From Lithospermum erythrorhizon (lineage: Eukaryota > Streptophyta > Magnoliopsida > Boraginales > Boraginaceae), in the NCBI GenBank assembly GCA_019722365.1, contig JADFUC010001079.1:117559-181558 (forward strand): a stretch of 64,000 bases of DNA, in the 5' to 3' direction. A program made the position numbers and the translations under genes. Under the pieces are notes generated by a model. It did no database searches and was not told the DNA's origin. It was given only the letters and a program-made list of their open reading frames with translations. Positions 12,240 through 24,363 of this stretch are shown piece after piece (the stretch's first letter is position 1; each line of letters starts with the position of its first letter).

Positions 12240-14845
12240 AGGAAGAGGTTTCGTCGCGTCCATGGTGATGGTTAGGATGCTTTACAATTAAATCACCTAA
12301 TTGCAACTTTTCCCGCACAAAATAATAATCGATAGCAATGTGTTTTAGAAGCGAGTATAAAAGCGAGGATTGTATGCGAGATATATGGTGAAATATTGTC
12401 CGCAATGCAAGCGGAACAACGGATAATGAAACACAGAATCCTTTAATAAGAAGCGTAACTTAGTGAGGCAATTTATTAAGCGAGAGCACGATATTCAACC
12501 TCATTGCTTGATCTAGAGGCAGGTGATTCTTCTTTGAAAATCAAGAAATAATGTTGGGACAAGGAGAACCTGATACATTGTGGAATATCTAGTGGTAAAG
12601 GCGACTGCCCGGTCGCTATCGAGAATAGGCAGTTAAAACCATTGGCGAGCATGGTTGAGAGAAATACATGGAGTCGCATTGCCCTCTCTTGAATGGCGGA
12701 GGAGCTCTGCTGGGAAGCCATAGTAGGATTGTGCATAGCACGAGAAGCTTGATTCTGGCTACATAATATCAAGATGAGTGAAGCTAAGTATTGCAAGCAC
12801 CCAGCCAAGACACGTAAACTTCGTGAGGATCGGGGAAGAGTGTCCTTTGGATGTATCCTTGATGAGTTGTGGTGAAGTTGGGGTTTGAACTTGTAGATCG
12901 TTTAGACATCCCGTATTTATGAGTAGATCATGATGTATTTAGTGCGAGATAAATATAAGACGATAGAATCATAGTCGAAACGATACGAAAGTATTTATTT
13001 TGCCAAGATGATTAAAAGGTAGTAGCATTTAACTTGAAATGAACTAAATTGATAAGGTAGGAGAAATCCAGCCCAGTATAATATAAGTAAGCTAAAAAGT
13101 AAAGAAGTAAAGATAAAATCTATATTAGATAGAAAATGAACAAACTAGAATGAAATTTGCTTTGATAGCCCACGATTAAGAAGAAAAAGATGAGACTTAT
13201 TGAACCGAGGGCCCTCGGCCTACTTTAAATTAAACCATAAAGAGATTTCAAGAGTAGACAGTGATGGTCAGGAAAATCTAGATGATGAAAACCTTGCGGA
13301 TGCTTCATATAAATTGTTTCGGATAGAGTACTATTAAGAAAAGCATTTTTAACATCCAATTGTGCTTTTGACATCCCATTGCCTCAATTCCCATTTGTTA
13401 GAAAGTGCAATGACAATTCTTATTATTCTTTAGTTTAATTAAATTGAAAAGCGTTTGATCAAAATCGATGCACTTCTTTGTTGTTTGAACCATGACGACA
13501 AAGGCATGTTTTATATCTATCAATGGTACCATTAGCCTTTACCTTAACTCTAAACACCCACTTAGAACCAATTAAATTATGGTCGGAACTAGGATGAACT
13601 AAAGTCATGTAGTTAATTTAGCTTATACTCATTCCTTTAATACCGATAGGGATATTTAGATGCATCGATGTAGGAAGAAGGACATAATGAGGATCGAGGA
13701 GGATAGTAAATGAGTGAGAAGTGGTGCTTTTTAGGCTTAACAATTTCATTTTTAGTCGTAACCATTGGATGGGAAGAAGGTTGAGGAGGCGAGATGGCGG
13801 GCGGGGATAAAAAAGTGTTAGGGGATGGAAGAAGAGATGAGACCGAATGAGTAGTTGAATTTGATGGAGATAAGTTAACATAAGGAGATGACAAAGATCT
13901 GGAAGGAGAAACAATATTATGAGTATTGGATGATGAACTAGAAGGAATATTTTCAACGGGAGGAGTAAGGGAAGTAGAAGTTGGGGAATGAATTGTTGGA
14001 AGTAGAATGGAACGAGATAATGGAGTAATATGGCTAGGGGGATTGGGAAGGAACCTGGGCTCGATTGAGAGAAATCATAATTTGAGAGAAAGATAAGAGA
14101 ATTTGATTGAGAGAAATAATGAAGAAAATGGGAGTAAGGGAAGATAGATTAAATCAAATAAAGCATTGCCTTGATATAATAACTACATTACTTTCGGTTA
14201 AAGCATCGATGACCTTTGTGAATAGGAGAAGGTCCTAAATAAATACAAGGGAAAGCTCTAGGATTGTATTTCAGAATCATTTGCTTGGTAATATTACGAT
14301 AACAAAGGCATCCAAATGTCCTGAGCATATTGTAGTTTGGTAATTCATGAAAAAGAAGTTGAAAAGGAGTTTTAAAAGTAAGTGTTGTAAATTATGATAT
14401 GACTGCATAATGTAATCTTCGATCCAGAAAATAGTAGGCAACAGATTGAAATAATAAACACCTTAGTTTTTCGGTATGTATCTTTAGATTCTTGATACCG
14501 TTTTGTTGGGGGTCCTGGACATGAATAGCAGCTTAATGCCATTGTCTTTGAAATAAGGTTCCAATTTCGAATTTCCATACTTGTCGGCTTAGTAGTCGGG
14601 GGAAGCTTGAAAAACATTTTATCATGATATGAAATTGTTTAAAAAATAGTTAGAATTAGATTTTCTTTTAAAGTACGCTTAGTTATATGATGTGTATGCA
14701 TACATGAAAGAATGTAATACTTGAATCCAGTAAATGATAAGGTCGGAGATTCCCAAAGATCAGGAAATACTAATTGAAATGGCTTTGAAACATCCTTTAT
14801 TGATGGATAAAATGGCAGTTTAATGTAGCACTTGACTGCTGCCAT
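12240..14845 (-). pseudogene. Copia-1 pol relic (integrase, RT, RNase H)
   Basis: Frames shift repeatedly, but landmarks occur in copia order on the minus strand. Integrase entry reads QLVFPDLWESPTLS near 14750. Integrase C-terminus reads LRTFGCLCYRN and NPRAFPCIYLG near 14320-14220. The linker is SHPMVT with IVKPKKHH near 13780-13720. RT entry reads KWVFRVKVKANGTIDRYK near 13560-13510, then NAFLN-like and LLKSLYGL blocks near 13350-13220. RNase H reads SRSSNEVEYRALA at about 12520-12480, followed by CDN and a KVQLGDLIVKH-like end near 12330-12290. The distance from RT entry to RNase H is only about 1.05 kb, so part of RT is deleted. Non-functional. Confidence 0.85.
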
Positions 14846-15411
14846 TACGTAGTAGATCGAGATGAGAATTACATCAAATAAACATCTTTGCTATAATAGA
14901 TAACCTGAGAACTACTAGGATGCCGAGCACTTTGATGCTAAACTTTGGAAGGATTAAAATGAAACGAAGTTGAGAAGAAAAGCCATGAGCGTGAAGCTTT
15001 TATTGGATAGAGAGAGCCTTGATTAGGTGAGCTTAGAAGGGACTTCATGTTCATCTGATCCTTCACAAGAAAATTAGAATGAGAAAATAACGCAAAACAA
15101 CTGTTATCGGCGCATAGTTTTTGAATTGAAAGAAGATTTTTTCATAAGTGAGGAATAAAAAGAACATTTAGGAGCTTGAAGTTGGAGATGATGATGCGAC
15201 CCGATTATGAGTGACTTGAAGTAAATCACCATTTCAACCATAACTTTTTATTAATCCGAATTAGGTGTTACGAGTGGAGTAAAGACATATTTTGTTATAT
15301 AGCGAAGCGCCGCGTCGAGTGCAAACAGCATCATTAGAATCCTCGATATCATGCTTGGCGAAATTTGTGGAGTTTGAGTAGAAATGAAAACATATGATTG
15401 AAAAACGTCAT

Positions 15412-16155
15412 TTAGGTCAACCTCGTGATTGAATATACCACATGTCGACATTTTCGAAGACTTGAGGCGGAGTAAGTTGTGAGCATTAGGAGATGCGACG
15501 AAATACCATCGAACTGCTTTAGTTGTAAGGTATTTAGCGAGCCATTTAAGTTGAAAGATTGCGGGTTCCTAGAATAACCATTAGAAGAGTAGTTCTGAAA
15601 AGCTTTGTTCTTGATGAATTTCCCTTTTGGTTTGTTGTAATTTGCTCTATAAGCTTGAGAGTGAGAATACTTGGGTTGATTCTTTGGTTCGCGGAATGCA
15701 AGCGTCATAGAGGAATCCCGAGCATCGGATGATTGATGAGAATGATTAACTCGAGCATCTTCACTGATTAGTAACGGACGAAGAGCGGAAAAACTTGGTC
15801 TTGGAGTGGTTGCATTAATCACGGTGATAAAAGCATTGAAATTTGACGGAGACCAACAAAACTGAGCAACAAGGTGAGCTTTCCTTGACATTGTTGCCAA
15901 TCTTTGTACAACAGAGAATATAAAGAGATCTGATTCAAGCTGAAGATAATCATCCATGGAGAGATTACCTTTTAGGAAATGTTGGCCCGGACCCTTAGAT
16001 GCATTGTGGCGAGATGTATGATCTTGGAACAATTGTTCAAGAATAACCCATGCATTATAAGCCAATTGACAATTATAATTGAGTAAAGTCTCGATAGTGG
16101 AAGGATTGAGTGGCGTAGATCCAACTTCAATCGTCATCATTCGCATTGGATCCAC
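15412..16155 (-). pseudogene. Copia-1 gag fragment
   Basis: A 247-codon open frame carries the copia gag core: AWVILEQLFQDHTSRHNA, then LSMDDYLQ, and downstream PSFSALRPLLISEDARV. This matches the family pattern AWxxLExxF, followed by the small alpha-helical domain and PSFxEARxML-EE. The real frame probably starts further upstream, near the primer site. No CCHC knuckle is clear, and the frame ends in a region where the protease should begin. Gag would form the particle that packages element RNA. Confidence 0.85.
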
Positions 16156-16754
16156 ATGTCATATTGTGGATGAGGAAATTTATCGAGACAGGCATAAGTA
16201 TCGCCGGCCAGCGCCAAGAACTTTCCGACCACGAGAAAGATAATTATCAAACAGCTTTCATGAGACATAATTGTCATATGTCATCTCTACAGACATGTGA
16301 TTCTTCACATTTGTAAGCCCGAAACAACGATGGGTAGTTTAAGTATGGCCGGTTGGAGGTATTTCCGATCGTTTGAAATTTGAAGTTGGAAAGATGGGGG
16401 CCGTTTGAAGAATGAAGAAAGAAATATTTGAAGCAACGACAGAATTGGTGGATTAGAAACCAAAGCAATCTGATACCATGAAATGATTTGAGCTTGAATG
16501 ATCTCAATTGGTGAGATCGTATTTATAGAGTACAATGCATATAAGTTAGTTTACAAATCTTATCAACAAGGATCAGATTCTACTACTATTCTCTAACAAA
16601 CATATTCTCTAACAAACATATAAAATTCAAAATACATAATTTGAATATAAAGACTAATAAACAAACTTCCTAAAATACAGCATATTGTTTAGTAGAGCCG
16701 TAGGAGAGCAGACTTGAGCTTAACCTGAGCTGTCTTGAGTGGGGTTACATGTAT

Positions 16755-17060
16755 AGCATCTATAAGTACACACTTGTAATCACTGTTTGCTTAATGAGAA
16801 TATTACTCTGTTCATGGTATCAGAGTTGAGATAAATTCCTTAAGCTTTCCTCCTATTCTGTTCTTTCTTGTCCAGAATTAGATGACTACCACTCCTTCCC
16901 ATAACTCATAATCAGGATCCTACTCCTCCACTGAATCCTGATCTTCCAAACGCAACCAATATTTGAGAGTCATGGCGTGACAGATAGGCCCCTCTTCCTG
17001 TATTTTATTAACCATGATCTTCCAAACGCAACCAATCTCCATTGGTGTCAAATGTTAATG
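16755..17060 (+). mobile_element. Right part of the older host copia: LTR end, PBS and leader
   Basis: The LTR piece continues from the insertion site to CTGTTCA at about 16814. TGGTATCAGAGTTGAG (16815 on) is an initiator-Met tRNA primer site on the plus strand. Further on, a gag-start-like ATGACTACCACTCC (about 16881) soon runs into a stop. The phrase GATCTTCCAAACGCAACCAA occurs twice, near 16943 and 17021, suggesting a local duplication. The remainder of this element is not seen after about 17.1 kb. Confidence 0.75.
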
Positions 17061-17346
17061 CAGCCGATCTACATATTCCCAGATACGTGCATGATTACTG
17101 ATGTTTTTTCATGGGATATGGATTCTTTGGTTCTGAATCACTTTAGTCGGTGATTTACAAATTATTAGCATTGTTACTAAAAATGTGTTTCCGCATTAGA
17201 AAATTAGAGCTTTTGTAGCTTTTTTATTTGAAAATGAAGTATTTATTGTATGTTTACATTCTTTGTAAACTATTATGGTTAGTAAGTGATCGGTTGTACT
17301 TTGCGTATCAATTCTCATTTCTTAATGTTTTACTTAATTATACACA

Positions 17347-17507
17347 TATGGTGATATGATTGACAACACTGTCCTTATTGTAACTGGCACTCTGCATGAA
17401 AGAGTTGTTCAAGAATTGCTTGAGAAACGCCATCCATTGTTCGTGTTTGACAGGTACTGTGAGTCGACATGTTTTTCTTCAACAGCATTGCTACTTTAGC
17501 TATTGCA
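17347..17507 (+). pseudogene. V-type ATPase subunit d exon fragment (VHA-d), with remnant intron
   Basis: Subunit d caps the membrane rotor of the vacuolar H+-ATPase. From 17347 one frame reads YGDMIDNTVLIVTGTLHER, then VVQELLEKRHPLFVFD, up to 17453. The family reads YGHMIDNVVLIVTGTLHER and continues almost identically. The exon ends AG|GT. After 32 nt ending TTCTTCAACAG, a second exon restores the split Ser codon and reads SIATLAIA, then stops at 17508. This is exactly what follows in subunit d (FDSIATLAVAQN). The intron-like gap shows DNA-level capture or a degenerate gene copy, not a processed cDNA. Substitutions such as CHP to RHP are present. No other subunit d exons were found nearby. 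Exon junction equivalence to the parent gene is inferred. Confidence 0.85.
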
Positions 17508-17510
17508 TAG

Positions 17511-19785
17511 ATATACGTAATCCGTATGCTATCTTATTTTTAATTTGTTCTATAAGACAAATACCAGAGATAATTAAATATTAAATATTTGTCGCGTCGC
17601 GTTATTTACTTTTTTATATCATCAAATATTATCATAAATATTTTGAATTCTACAATAGAAGATATTTCAAAAAATTATTAAAACTTTGTCTAATAGCATT
17701 ATTTTATAACTACGTTATGTCGTTTCTTTTAGCGTGAAGAGAGAAAATAAGATTTTGGTGTCCAAATCAAACAATCCTAGTCTCTATTTATAGACATTTA
17801 AAAATAAAAAATATTAGATTTTAAAAAAAAAAGTTGAAATGATAAATCAAAAAGGATAAATAAAAAGAGGGGATAAAATATAATATATGTTGGCCACTAG
17901 CCTTTGCTACGTCTCCATGCAGTGGCGTTTTTATTTGGCGTGGCCTTTCGTCCGCTTTCGCCTTTTGTAAAAATAATGCATTTCTGAAATGCTTTTTGTC
18001 GAATAATGTAAGAATTATTGAATAATTCTTTCAAAATTCAACATAAAAATTATCACATCAAATATTTTTTATTGGAACCAAATACTCCTCCAAATATTTG
18101 CTATTGGAGGTGGTCTAACTGTTATATTTTATTTTGACCATACTTGAGATTCGAGAGTGGTAATAGAGAGAATGTGACATATTCAAGTATTTCCTGGAAT
18201 TTATGTGACATAGTCAAACTTAATACTCAATTTCAGTTATCAATTAGCATAGAATATGCTACGTATATACTCTTCTTTAAAAGTCAAACTGGCGGGAAAT
18301 TTCTCCCCTCTTCCTTAAAATCCAGTTTGCTTACCATTCCAGCAGTGATGAGAGAGACCAGTTGTTCGTTATGTTATTTCCCTTACTTCATGATCCACAT
18401 ATTATCTAAGTCCAAATCCGAACATCACCTAGTGATTGAAATAACTAGTTTGGTCATTAATAAGTATGGGTTGTGCTGATCAATTGACTAGCTTGCCCTT
18501 CTGCATTGTTTATCATTTTTTTAGCTTAAAGTACTAAGTATGCACTTCATATTTTTGTTCTCCGTTATCTTTTCTTAATGTAACCGGCAGAGGACTTTTA
18601 TCGTTTTATGCATATGTGTAAAGTCGATAACAATGAGGTTCGGACAAAGAATTAGATGGGAAATGCATATTCTTAGAGGCATTTCTTTTGCAAGGATAGA
18701 AACTGAACTTGAAACTTAGGCACTGTTTAGTTCTAAGAAACTTTCAACTTTTAGGGGAAAAAAAATCCGGTGTTGGAAATATTTGGAAAAATATTCAGTA
18801 ATCCACCCAAGAGCTTTTAGTGAAAGTTCTCCATATTTTGAAAGCTCTACAATGGAGCTTTCTAATTTTCTTCTCTAAGAGTTCCAAATCAATCTAATCT
18901 TGAAGAGCAAAATTAAATTAATAGAAATTCAGTTCATAACATCTAACCGGCAGAGAGAACAACAACCATATAATCATCTTGCGGCATTCGAATTCATTGA
19001 ATATCCGATTTCACTTCCACATTCCATCGAGTTGCTTGCAATATATATTTGAGGTTGAAAAGTCTTCTTCTTGGTAGTTTAAACCCAAATTTTATAGTAT
19101 TATTTACAAAAATATTTGGAACGATATTATTACTATAGAGAACTAGGGCATAAGGTGATGGTTGTATAGAAGTTTGGTATTGTTTGTTTGATAATTTTCA
19201 CTCCTTAGAAGTTTAGAGAATGATGGCAGTACGAGATTAGTATAAATACTAGATGTAACAAAACTGAAGCATGAAAAAAAGTGCTACTGAACAACTTTCT
19301 AGTATAAACAATAATCATTATCACAAGGATATTTTGAATAATTGATTTTCATATACATAATTAAAATACTCGAATAGAACATACATTGATCCATGTTTTG
19401 TGTGAACTTTGATAACTGCTTGAAGAACTCGATTTCTCTTACTGACTTCTTTGATTATTCAATAATTTTTGATGGATGAAATCTTATTAGGATACTTTAT
19501 GAGTGAAAGAGATGATCATTAATTTGTTATTGTTGTAGTGTAGTTGTGTCATTAAAATGTATAGACACATTCTTTTTTATAACCATGATCCTTCACAATG
19601 ATTGAGTGTAACCTTTCACATGAATAGTTGCACTTTTATTAATATGAATAAATGCAACTCTTATAATGTCTAATGCCCAATCATGAATTACACATCATCA
19701 TTTGTTATTAAATAAATAAATTTATAATCTATTATTAATGGGTAATTGATTATATAAAAATGCAATGCCTTAAGAATGAATTGGA
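17511..19785. other. AT-rich stretch without a recognised gene
   Basis: No coding with family resemblance is visible. An open frame of 111 codons at 18144-18479 has no motif I know. The segment starting at about 18720 (GGCACTGTTTAGTTC) looks like a possible MITE terminus, but no matching inverted end was found. Confidence 0.5.
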
Positions 19786-19789
19786 GCAA

Positions 19790-20345
19790 AAAGAAATGAA
19801 AAATATCCCTTATGCATCTATTATTGGGAGCTTGATGTATGCCCAAACATGTACCCAACGAGATATCAGTTTCGTTATTGGGATGCTTGGTAGATATCAA
19901 AGTAACAAGGGATAGTCTTGAAAATTGCAAAGGTGTTAAGATACTTACAAGGAGCAGATCATGGTTACTTATAAAGGTCAATCACTTGTGATAGTTAGGT
20001 GGATGACTTGGGGAAGTGGGGGAATAATCGCTCGCCCAAAATTTTAAGTACATTTTTCTTATAAAAAAAATTAGATTTTAGATTTCATTTTATTCAAAAT
20101 TAAGTTGCTGCTTCCCCAGCAAATTTGTATATTTTTTGTTCATTTGTATAATGGTTACTACCTCCCCACAAATAAAATTTACGGTTCCCTTTCCTTTGGA
20201 TGGTTGGATGCATAGATTGATTTGTTGAATGTGTGGATAGAAGAACATTTACATTTGACTATTTGTTCCTTTTGGCTGAAAGATCTATATCTTGGAAAAG
20301 TGCGACATAGTCCATCATTGTTGCATCCACTAAGGAAGCTGAGTT
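19790..20345 (+). pseudogene. Copia RNase H region fragment, interrupted
   Basis: Plus-strand translation gives MKNIPYASIIGSLMYAQTC followed by ISFVIGMLGRYQSN, the classic block linking RT to RNase H in TNT-1-type copia. After an unrelated stretch of about 200 bp (about 19995-20205) it resumes with GCVD, SISWKSA and ASTKEAEFVV, the RNase H core. The interruption contains CTTCCCCAGCAAATTTG-like sequence and appears to be a small insertion. The right end abuts the next LTR at 20355. Non-functional. Confidence 0.85.
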
Positions 20346-20354
20346 TGTGGTGTG

Positions 20355-22300
20355 TGTTAGGAATCCTACACCCTTACTAGACTAATTATAGCGTCCCAAA
20401 ATTAGTCTAACAACTAGATCCTACCTAGGATGATAATTCCCTTTCTGGATATATAATTCTACACTAATTTAGATATGACAAACAAAATAGAATGTAATAA
20501 ACAATACAAGATTTACCTTGGTTCACCCTCAATGTGAGAGCTAATTTATCCTGCTGTAGATCCACTAATAACTTCAAGAAGAATTGATTAGAAGATCCAA
20601 TAACATGCAAAATTCATGATCACCGTTAGATATTTTTAGCACATATGATGAAAAACTCTAATTCTGAAGCCTCATAAATCTCGAGAACTATTTGCATTTA
20701 TGATTACAATATTTGATTACACATATAGCGAGACCTATTTATAGAATACAAAAGATTATAGGTCTAAAACCTAAAGCGAATAGAAAAAAAGGTCCTAAAA
20801 GCCTCAAAACCGCCTAAAATCAGAGCACATCGTGTGTTGGGTCGGGCCTTGCATTAGCAATCTGAAGACGGTGAATTCCACCAGTGAAACGGAGGAGGCG
20901 GGTGATGGGTCGGGACTAATCACCAGCCCCGACCATCACCCGATATTGAGTTTTCCCAGAAGCCAAATATGGCTTCAAATCCAACAATCTCCCACTTGAA
21001 GACATATTTCACATCTCGTCTTCTCCATTAGTCTTGAATCTGTAGCAGCACCCCGAGTTCATCATCCTCGAATTTCCACTAAAGATGAACTCAACTTCAA
21101 TGTCCTCTTCACCAATCCCAAAACATCCTTAAATGTCACCAACTTAGCTATCAAAGACATATAACAAAAATTATTGCCTTGTTGGACTCTTCCCACATAT
21201 TCAAATCGGCCAGCGTATTGCTTTCGCCTCGAACCTTGATCTTCTTTCCGGGTCTTGCCGAAAATGCTGAGCTTGATTAGTCGTGATGAACCCCACATTC
21301 TCTTTCTTGGCCTTAACACCACTTGATCGATTAGTGACATTCGATGTTTGATCAGGGGAATATCTTCTTTGATTAGCAAAATACTAAGAGTTAGTAACTG
21401 AGGTCTTTTCACTACGAGCACAGCGACCCAGTGATCCTTGCAATAACCGCACTGTTCTGACCTTATATAAGTACTTGATTTATAACCGTTTAACGTCGTG
21501 CTCCACTTTGTCACCTTCGGACTACTTAACTTATGATCAGTATCCACCGGCATCGATTGACTGAAATAAGATTACTTATGGTTTGGGCATATATCGGCAA
21601 ATCATAATCTTCCACTATGGAGCCGTTTGACAACCTCAAAATGACATTACCGTACCACAAATATCATGTCACTTCAAATACACCAAGATGAACATTACCT
21701 CATCTCCATGACATAATTTATCGTTATCTTTACAATCACTAGTGGTATAATATGATACACCATAATCTAACACCCAAGAGTCAATCGAACTCACCTCAAT
21801 CATTAGAAGAGAATGCTTCGCGTTCACAGCATTGACCACTTTTTTCTACAATTCTTCTTAATGGCATTTGCCTGATTCCGGCGTGTGTCGTCGAGAATCT
21901 ACCATTTCGATCTTGCTTTCATGGTGGATTCTTCTACTTCCGTCCACCTGAAATGACTATTCCTGCGAAATCGCTACCCTTGATTCCTTTGTCGAATTTT
22001 TCATCAAAATTGACAGCAATATCCTTAAATTTAACGTGTCGCTTCCCAGCAGAATGAATTACTAAAGCCCTCATGGATTCCCAACTATTTGGCAGTGATG
22101 CCAAAATAATTAAGACTTTCCATTCATCATCAACAACAAATCTTATTGTTGCTAATTGATTAATAATGTTGTTCATATTATTAGTCTGCGTGTTCACCAG
22201 TACTTGACCATCTTCAAATTAAAGAGATTTTAGGAATGCCTTATTGTGAATAGAAGGCTTCTCCTTTCAAGTCAGAGCCAACACTTTAAATTAAGCCCCA
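20355..22300 (-). mobile_element. Copia-2: truncated minus-strand copia (3' LTR plus gag/protease relics)
   Basis: An LTR of about 632 bp spans 20355-20986 (TGTTAGGAATCC to CCAACA). Next to it on the minus strand, TTCAAGTGGGAGAT (21000-20987) is the standard plant copia polypurine tract before TGTTGG. Gag lies at 22197-21934 and a protease-like VLDYGVSYYTT stretch near 21770. No integrase, RT or RNase H is seen between protease and LTR, and no 5' LTR is found. The right boundary meets a gypsy LTR starting at 22304. It is either a deletion derivative or truncated by the later insertion. Confidence 0.8.
21934..22197 (-). pseudogene. Copia-2 gag fragment (UBN2-type)
   Basis: The open frame contains NNIINQLATIRFVVDDEWKV and LIILASLPNSWESMR, followed by HSAGKRHVKFKDIAV. 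This is the UBN2 gag signature of TNT-1/Tork-like copia (LLxSLPxSWExMR, SxGxxKLxxxDV). It covers about 87 codons; the start and the zinc knuckle are missing or shifted. Confidence 0.85.
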
Positions 22301-22303
22301 GTA

Positions 22304-23430
22304 TGTAATGACCCGCCCCGAATTAGAGCGCCGTGAGTTAGGTCATTAAGCGGCTTGTACACGAGTCACGATCGATGGATATGACACAAAATGGCTTCAT
22401 TTGATATTAATAATAATAATCTTTCCTTGGTCTATCGTGGTGAACTAGCAGCCTTCCCTAAAACACATCATCAACATAAACATACATCAACTTTGAATAT
22501 TTAACCAAGCATTACCTGACATAGTCTCCCAGAAATGTAGATCATAATAGTAGTATGGTGCTGCAGTCCTATTTCTGACACTCGAATTCTAGAAACTTAT
22601 ATGAGAGGAAAGAATAGAAGGACTGTTGAGACCCAATCACCGCGCGCCTACTTCTGATCATATTCCGCGGCACGACAATGCGGCTCACCAGCGGCCTCGT
22701 GATCGCTTCATATAAATCTAGGCATAAAAGCCGCCCGTAGAATAGGGAGTAATTTGCGAAGCTTAGTGAATACAAATACCTGAATGATATCATGCAATAT
22801 AAATCGTACTTATATATAGAACATATGTATAAACATTATGTAAAGGCCTCAATGAACAAGCTACTCAAAATTACATAGTAACCTCTTATTAACATCTTCT
22901 GAGATCAACATATACTGCGTACATATTCGTAACCATCGACAGCATAATCAAATATTCATTCAAATAAAACAACCTGATCAATGGTTAGTCAATGAAATAC
23001 ATAACATCAAAACCTCCGTCCATCCATGCTAACCATCACAATCTGGCGCACTCTCCCAATAATATATCTATGATCCTCCCATTTACCCCCATGATATATA
23101 TCACTTTTTTGAACCTCGGTCGAAGTACCCGTCAATGTATATATATCATTTCGCCAAATCGACACGCAAAAAGAATACACAAACACAAGCAATACACAGC
23201 CACCTTGGCTTGTCGCGCATGGCAGTATAATGTAGCACAACAAATCTCGTAATATCAATCTCGATAACTCGATATACGTTTCCAATATAACCAAACTAAG
23301 CGCATGCCAAATATATAACCATAATATATATGAAGGTTTCCATCGTGAGATTTGTACTCACCTCGAGCAAAAGCAACTAAAATATCTACAGGTAGTGCGT
23401 GCTAGATCCGGGCTCAGCTCACACAGTTTA
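22304..23430 (-). mobile_element. Lone LTR fragment of the Tekay-like gypsy family
   Basis: It begins TGTAATGACCCGCCCC and shares with the LTRs at 55131 and 61915 the same sequential landmarks: CGATCGATGGATATGACA, TTGATATTAATAATAATAA, TGGTGAACTAGCA, GAATACAAATACC, and the CGTGAGATTTGTACTCACC stretch near 23345. Homology fades after about 23.43 kb. No second copy or internal region is attached, so it is a solo or truncated LTR. The strand follows the sense of the family, judged from the integrase of the element at 55-64 kb. Confidence 0.8.
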
Positions 23431-24363
23431 AAAGCAAATTTCTAGTAATAAAATAATTGCGGAAAATAGTTGCGATAAAACATAAAATTAATTTAAAACT
23501 TGTGAAAATACTAGGCAGTAGGTATCAGACACTTTCCTTAAAACAAATTCGCTCTTTACTCGTAGGATCACGTAAGGTGTTTGCCTCACGAGATAAAATG
23601 GTCAAGTGTAGCCATAAGTATGGCCTCGCCGAACAACTCTGGGGAAGCTTATACTATCACCATAAAATAAGTACCAAAATAGTCTCAAAATAAAACTAAA
23701 ACTCTTATGTTTGTTCCATTTTTTTTCCTTTCTTGGAAAGTTGGAGGATGTGTCAATTTCTAACAAATTTCATGTATTAATAGAAAACATTTGTAACTCA
23801 GTACCATTGGACACGTTTAGTAGTATTTAAAACTAGTAATAATCATAGCCCAACACCATAGTGACACTAATGACATTGATCTAATAGAAGTTACAATATA
23901 ATATTTGGAATGTTTATCGCGATACAATAATATATATGTACAATAATAAAATTTCAACTAGCTAAAATAATGTGTGAATCATTACTTTTAAATCACTTGA
24001 TAAAACGTCGTATAATTGGGTGAAATGCGTTAAACACATTCAATCTTAAATTAAAGAAATTAATTTGTACTTTCTCTTGCGATGTCTATGATATACGCCC
24101 GATAAATTAGACAATCCACCGAGGATGCTATTTTGGTACCACAAATATACACTTAGATAAATTAGGCAATCATAGGATGTTAATTTTGTATTTAAATATT
24201 AAATCATATAAATTGAACAATCCGCCAGGTGCCAATTTTGCATTCAAATATTAAATCATATCTGAATAATTTTCAACATCACTTTGAATCAAAATTTGCA
24301 TTCAACATCGACAATAATGTAACCATAAATTGAAAAAATATATGGTAACCATTTGCTTTGTTC
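23431..24363. other. AT-rich stretch without a recognised gene
   Basis: Nothing is identifiable beyond AT-rich DNA with a few short repeated phrases such as AAATTAGGCAATC and ATTAAATCATAT (about 24100-24260). It forms the left flank of the CACTA terminus. Confidence 0.5.

Larger units (their letters stand above)
11925..16749 (-). mobile_element. Copia-1: Ty1/copia retrotransposon with LTRs, PBS, PPT and 5-bp target duplication
   Basis: The left LTR (11925-12176) and right LTR (16479-16749) both start TGAAAT and end CA on the plus strand. They share long blocks such as GAGCTTGAATGATCTCAATT and AAATTCAAAATACATAATTT. The direct repeat TGTAT flanks the element at 11920-11924 and 16750-16754. Read on the minus strand, TGGTATCAGATTG (16478 downwards) is an initiator-Met tRNA primer site directly after the 5' LTR. 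A purine tract (12190-12177) precedes the 3' LTR. Gag, integrase, reverse transcriptase and RNase H relics lie in copia order. The right LTR carries a short internal duplication of ATTCTCTAACAAACAT. The element is dead, with frames broken throughout and the RT region shortened. Confidence 0.93.

Noticed and set aside
18144..18479. 111-codon open frame on the plus strand
   Set aside because: No domain, no homologue recognised, codon content typical of AT-rich noncoding DNA, and no neighbouring exons.
21062..21553. 163-codon open frame on the minus strand
   Set aside because: It is in Copia-2 between the protease relic and the LTR. The sequence shows no coherent copia domain and reads like frame-shifted remnants, so it is covered by the element.
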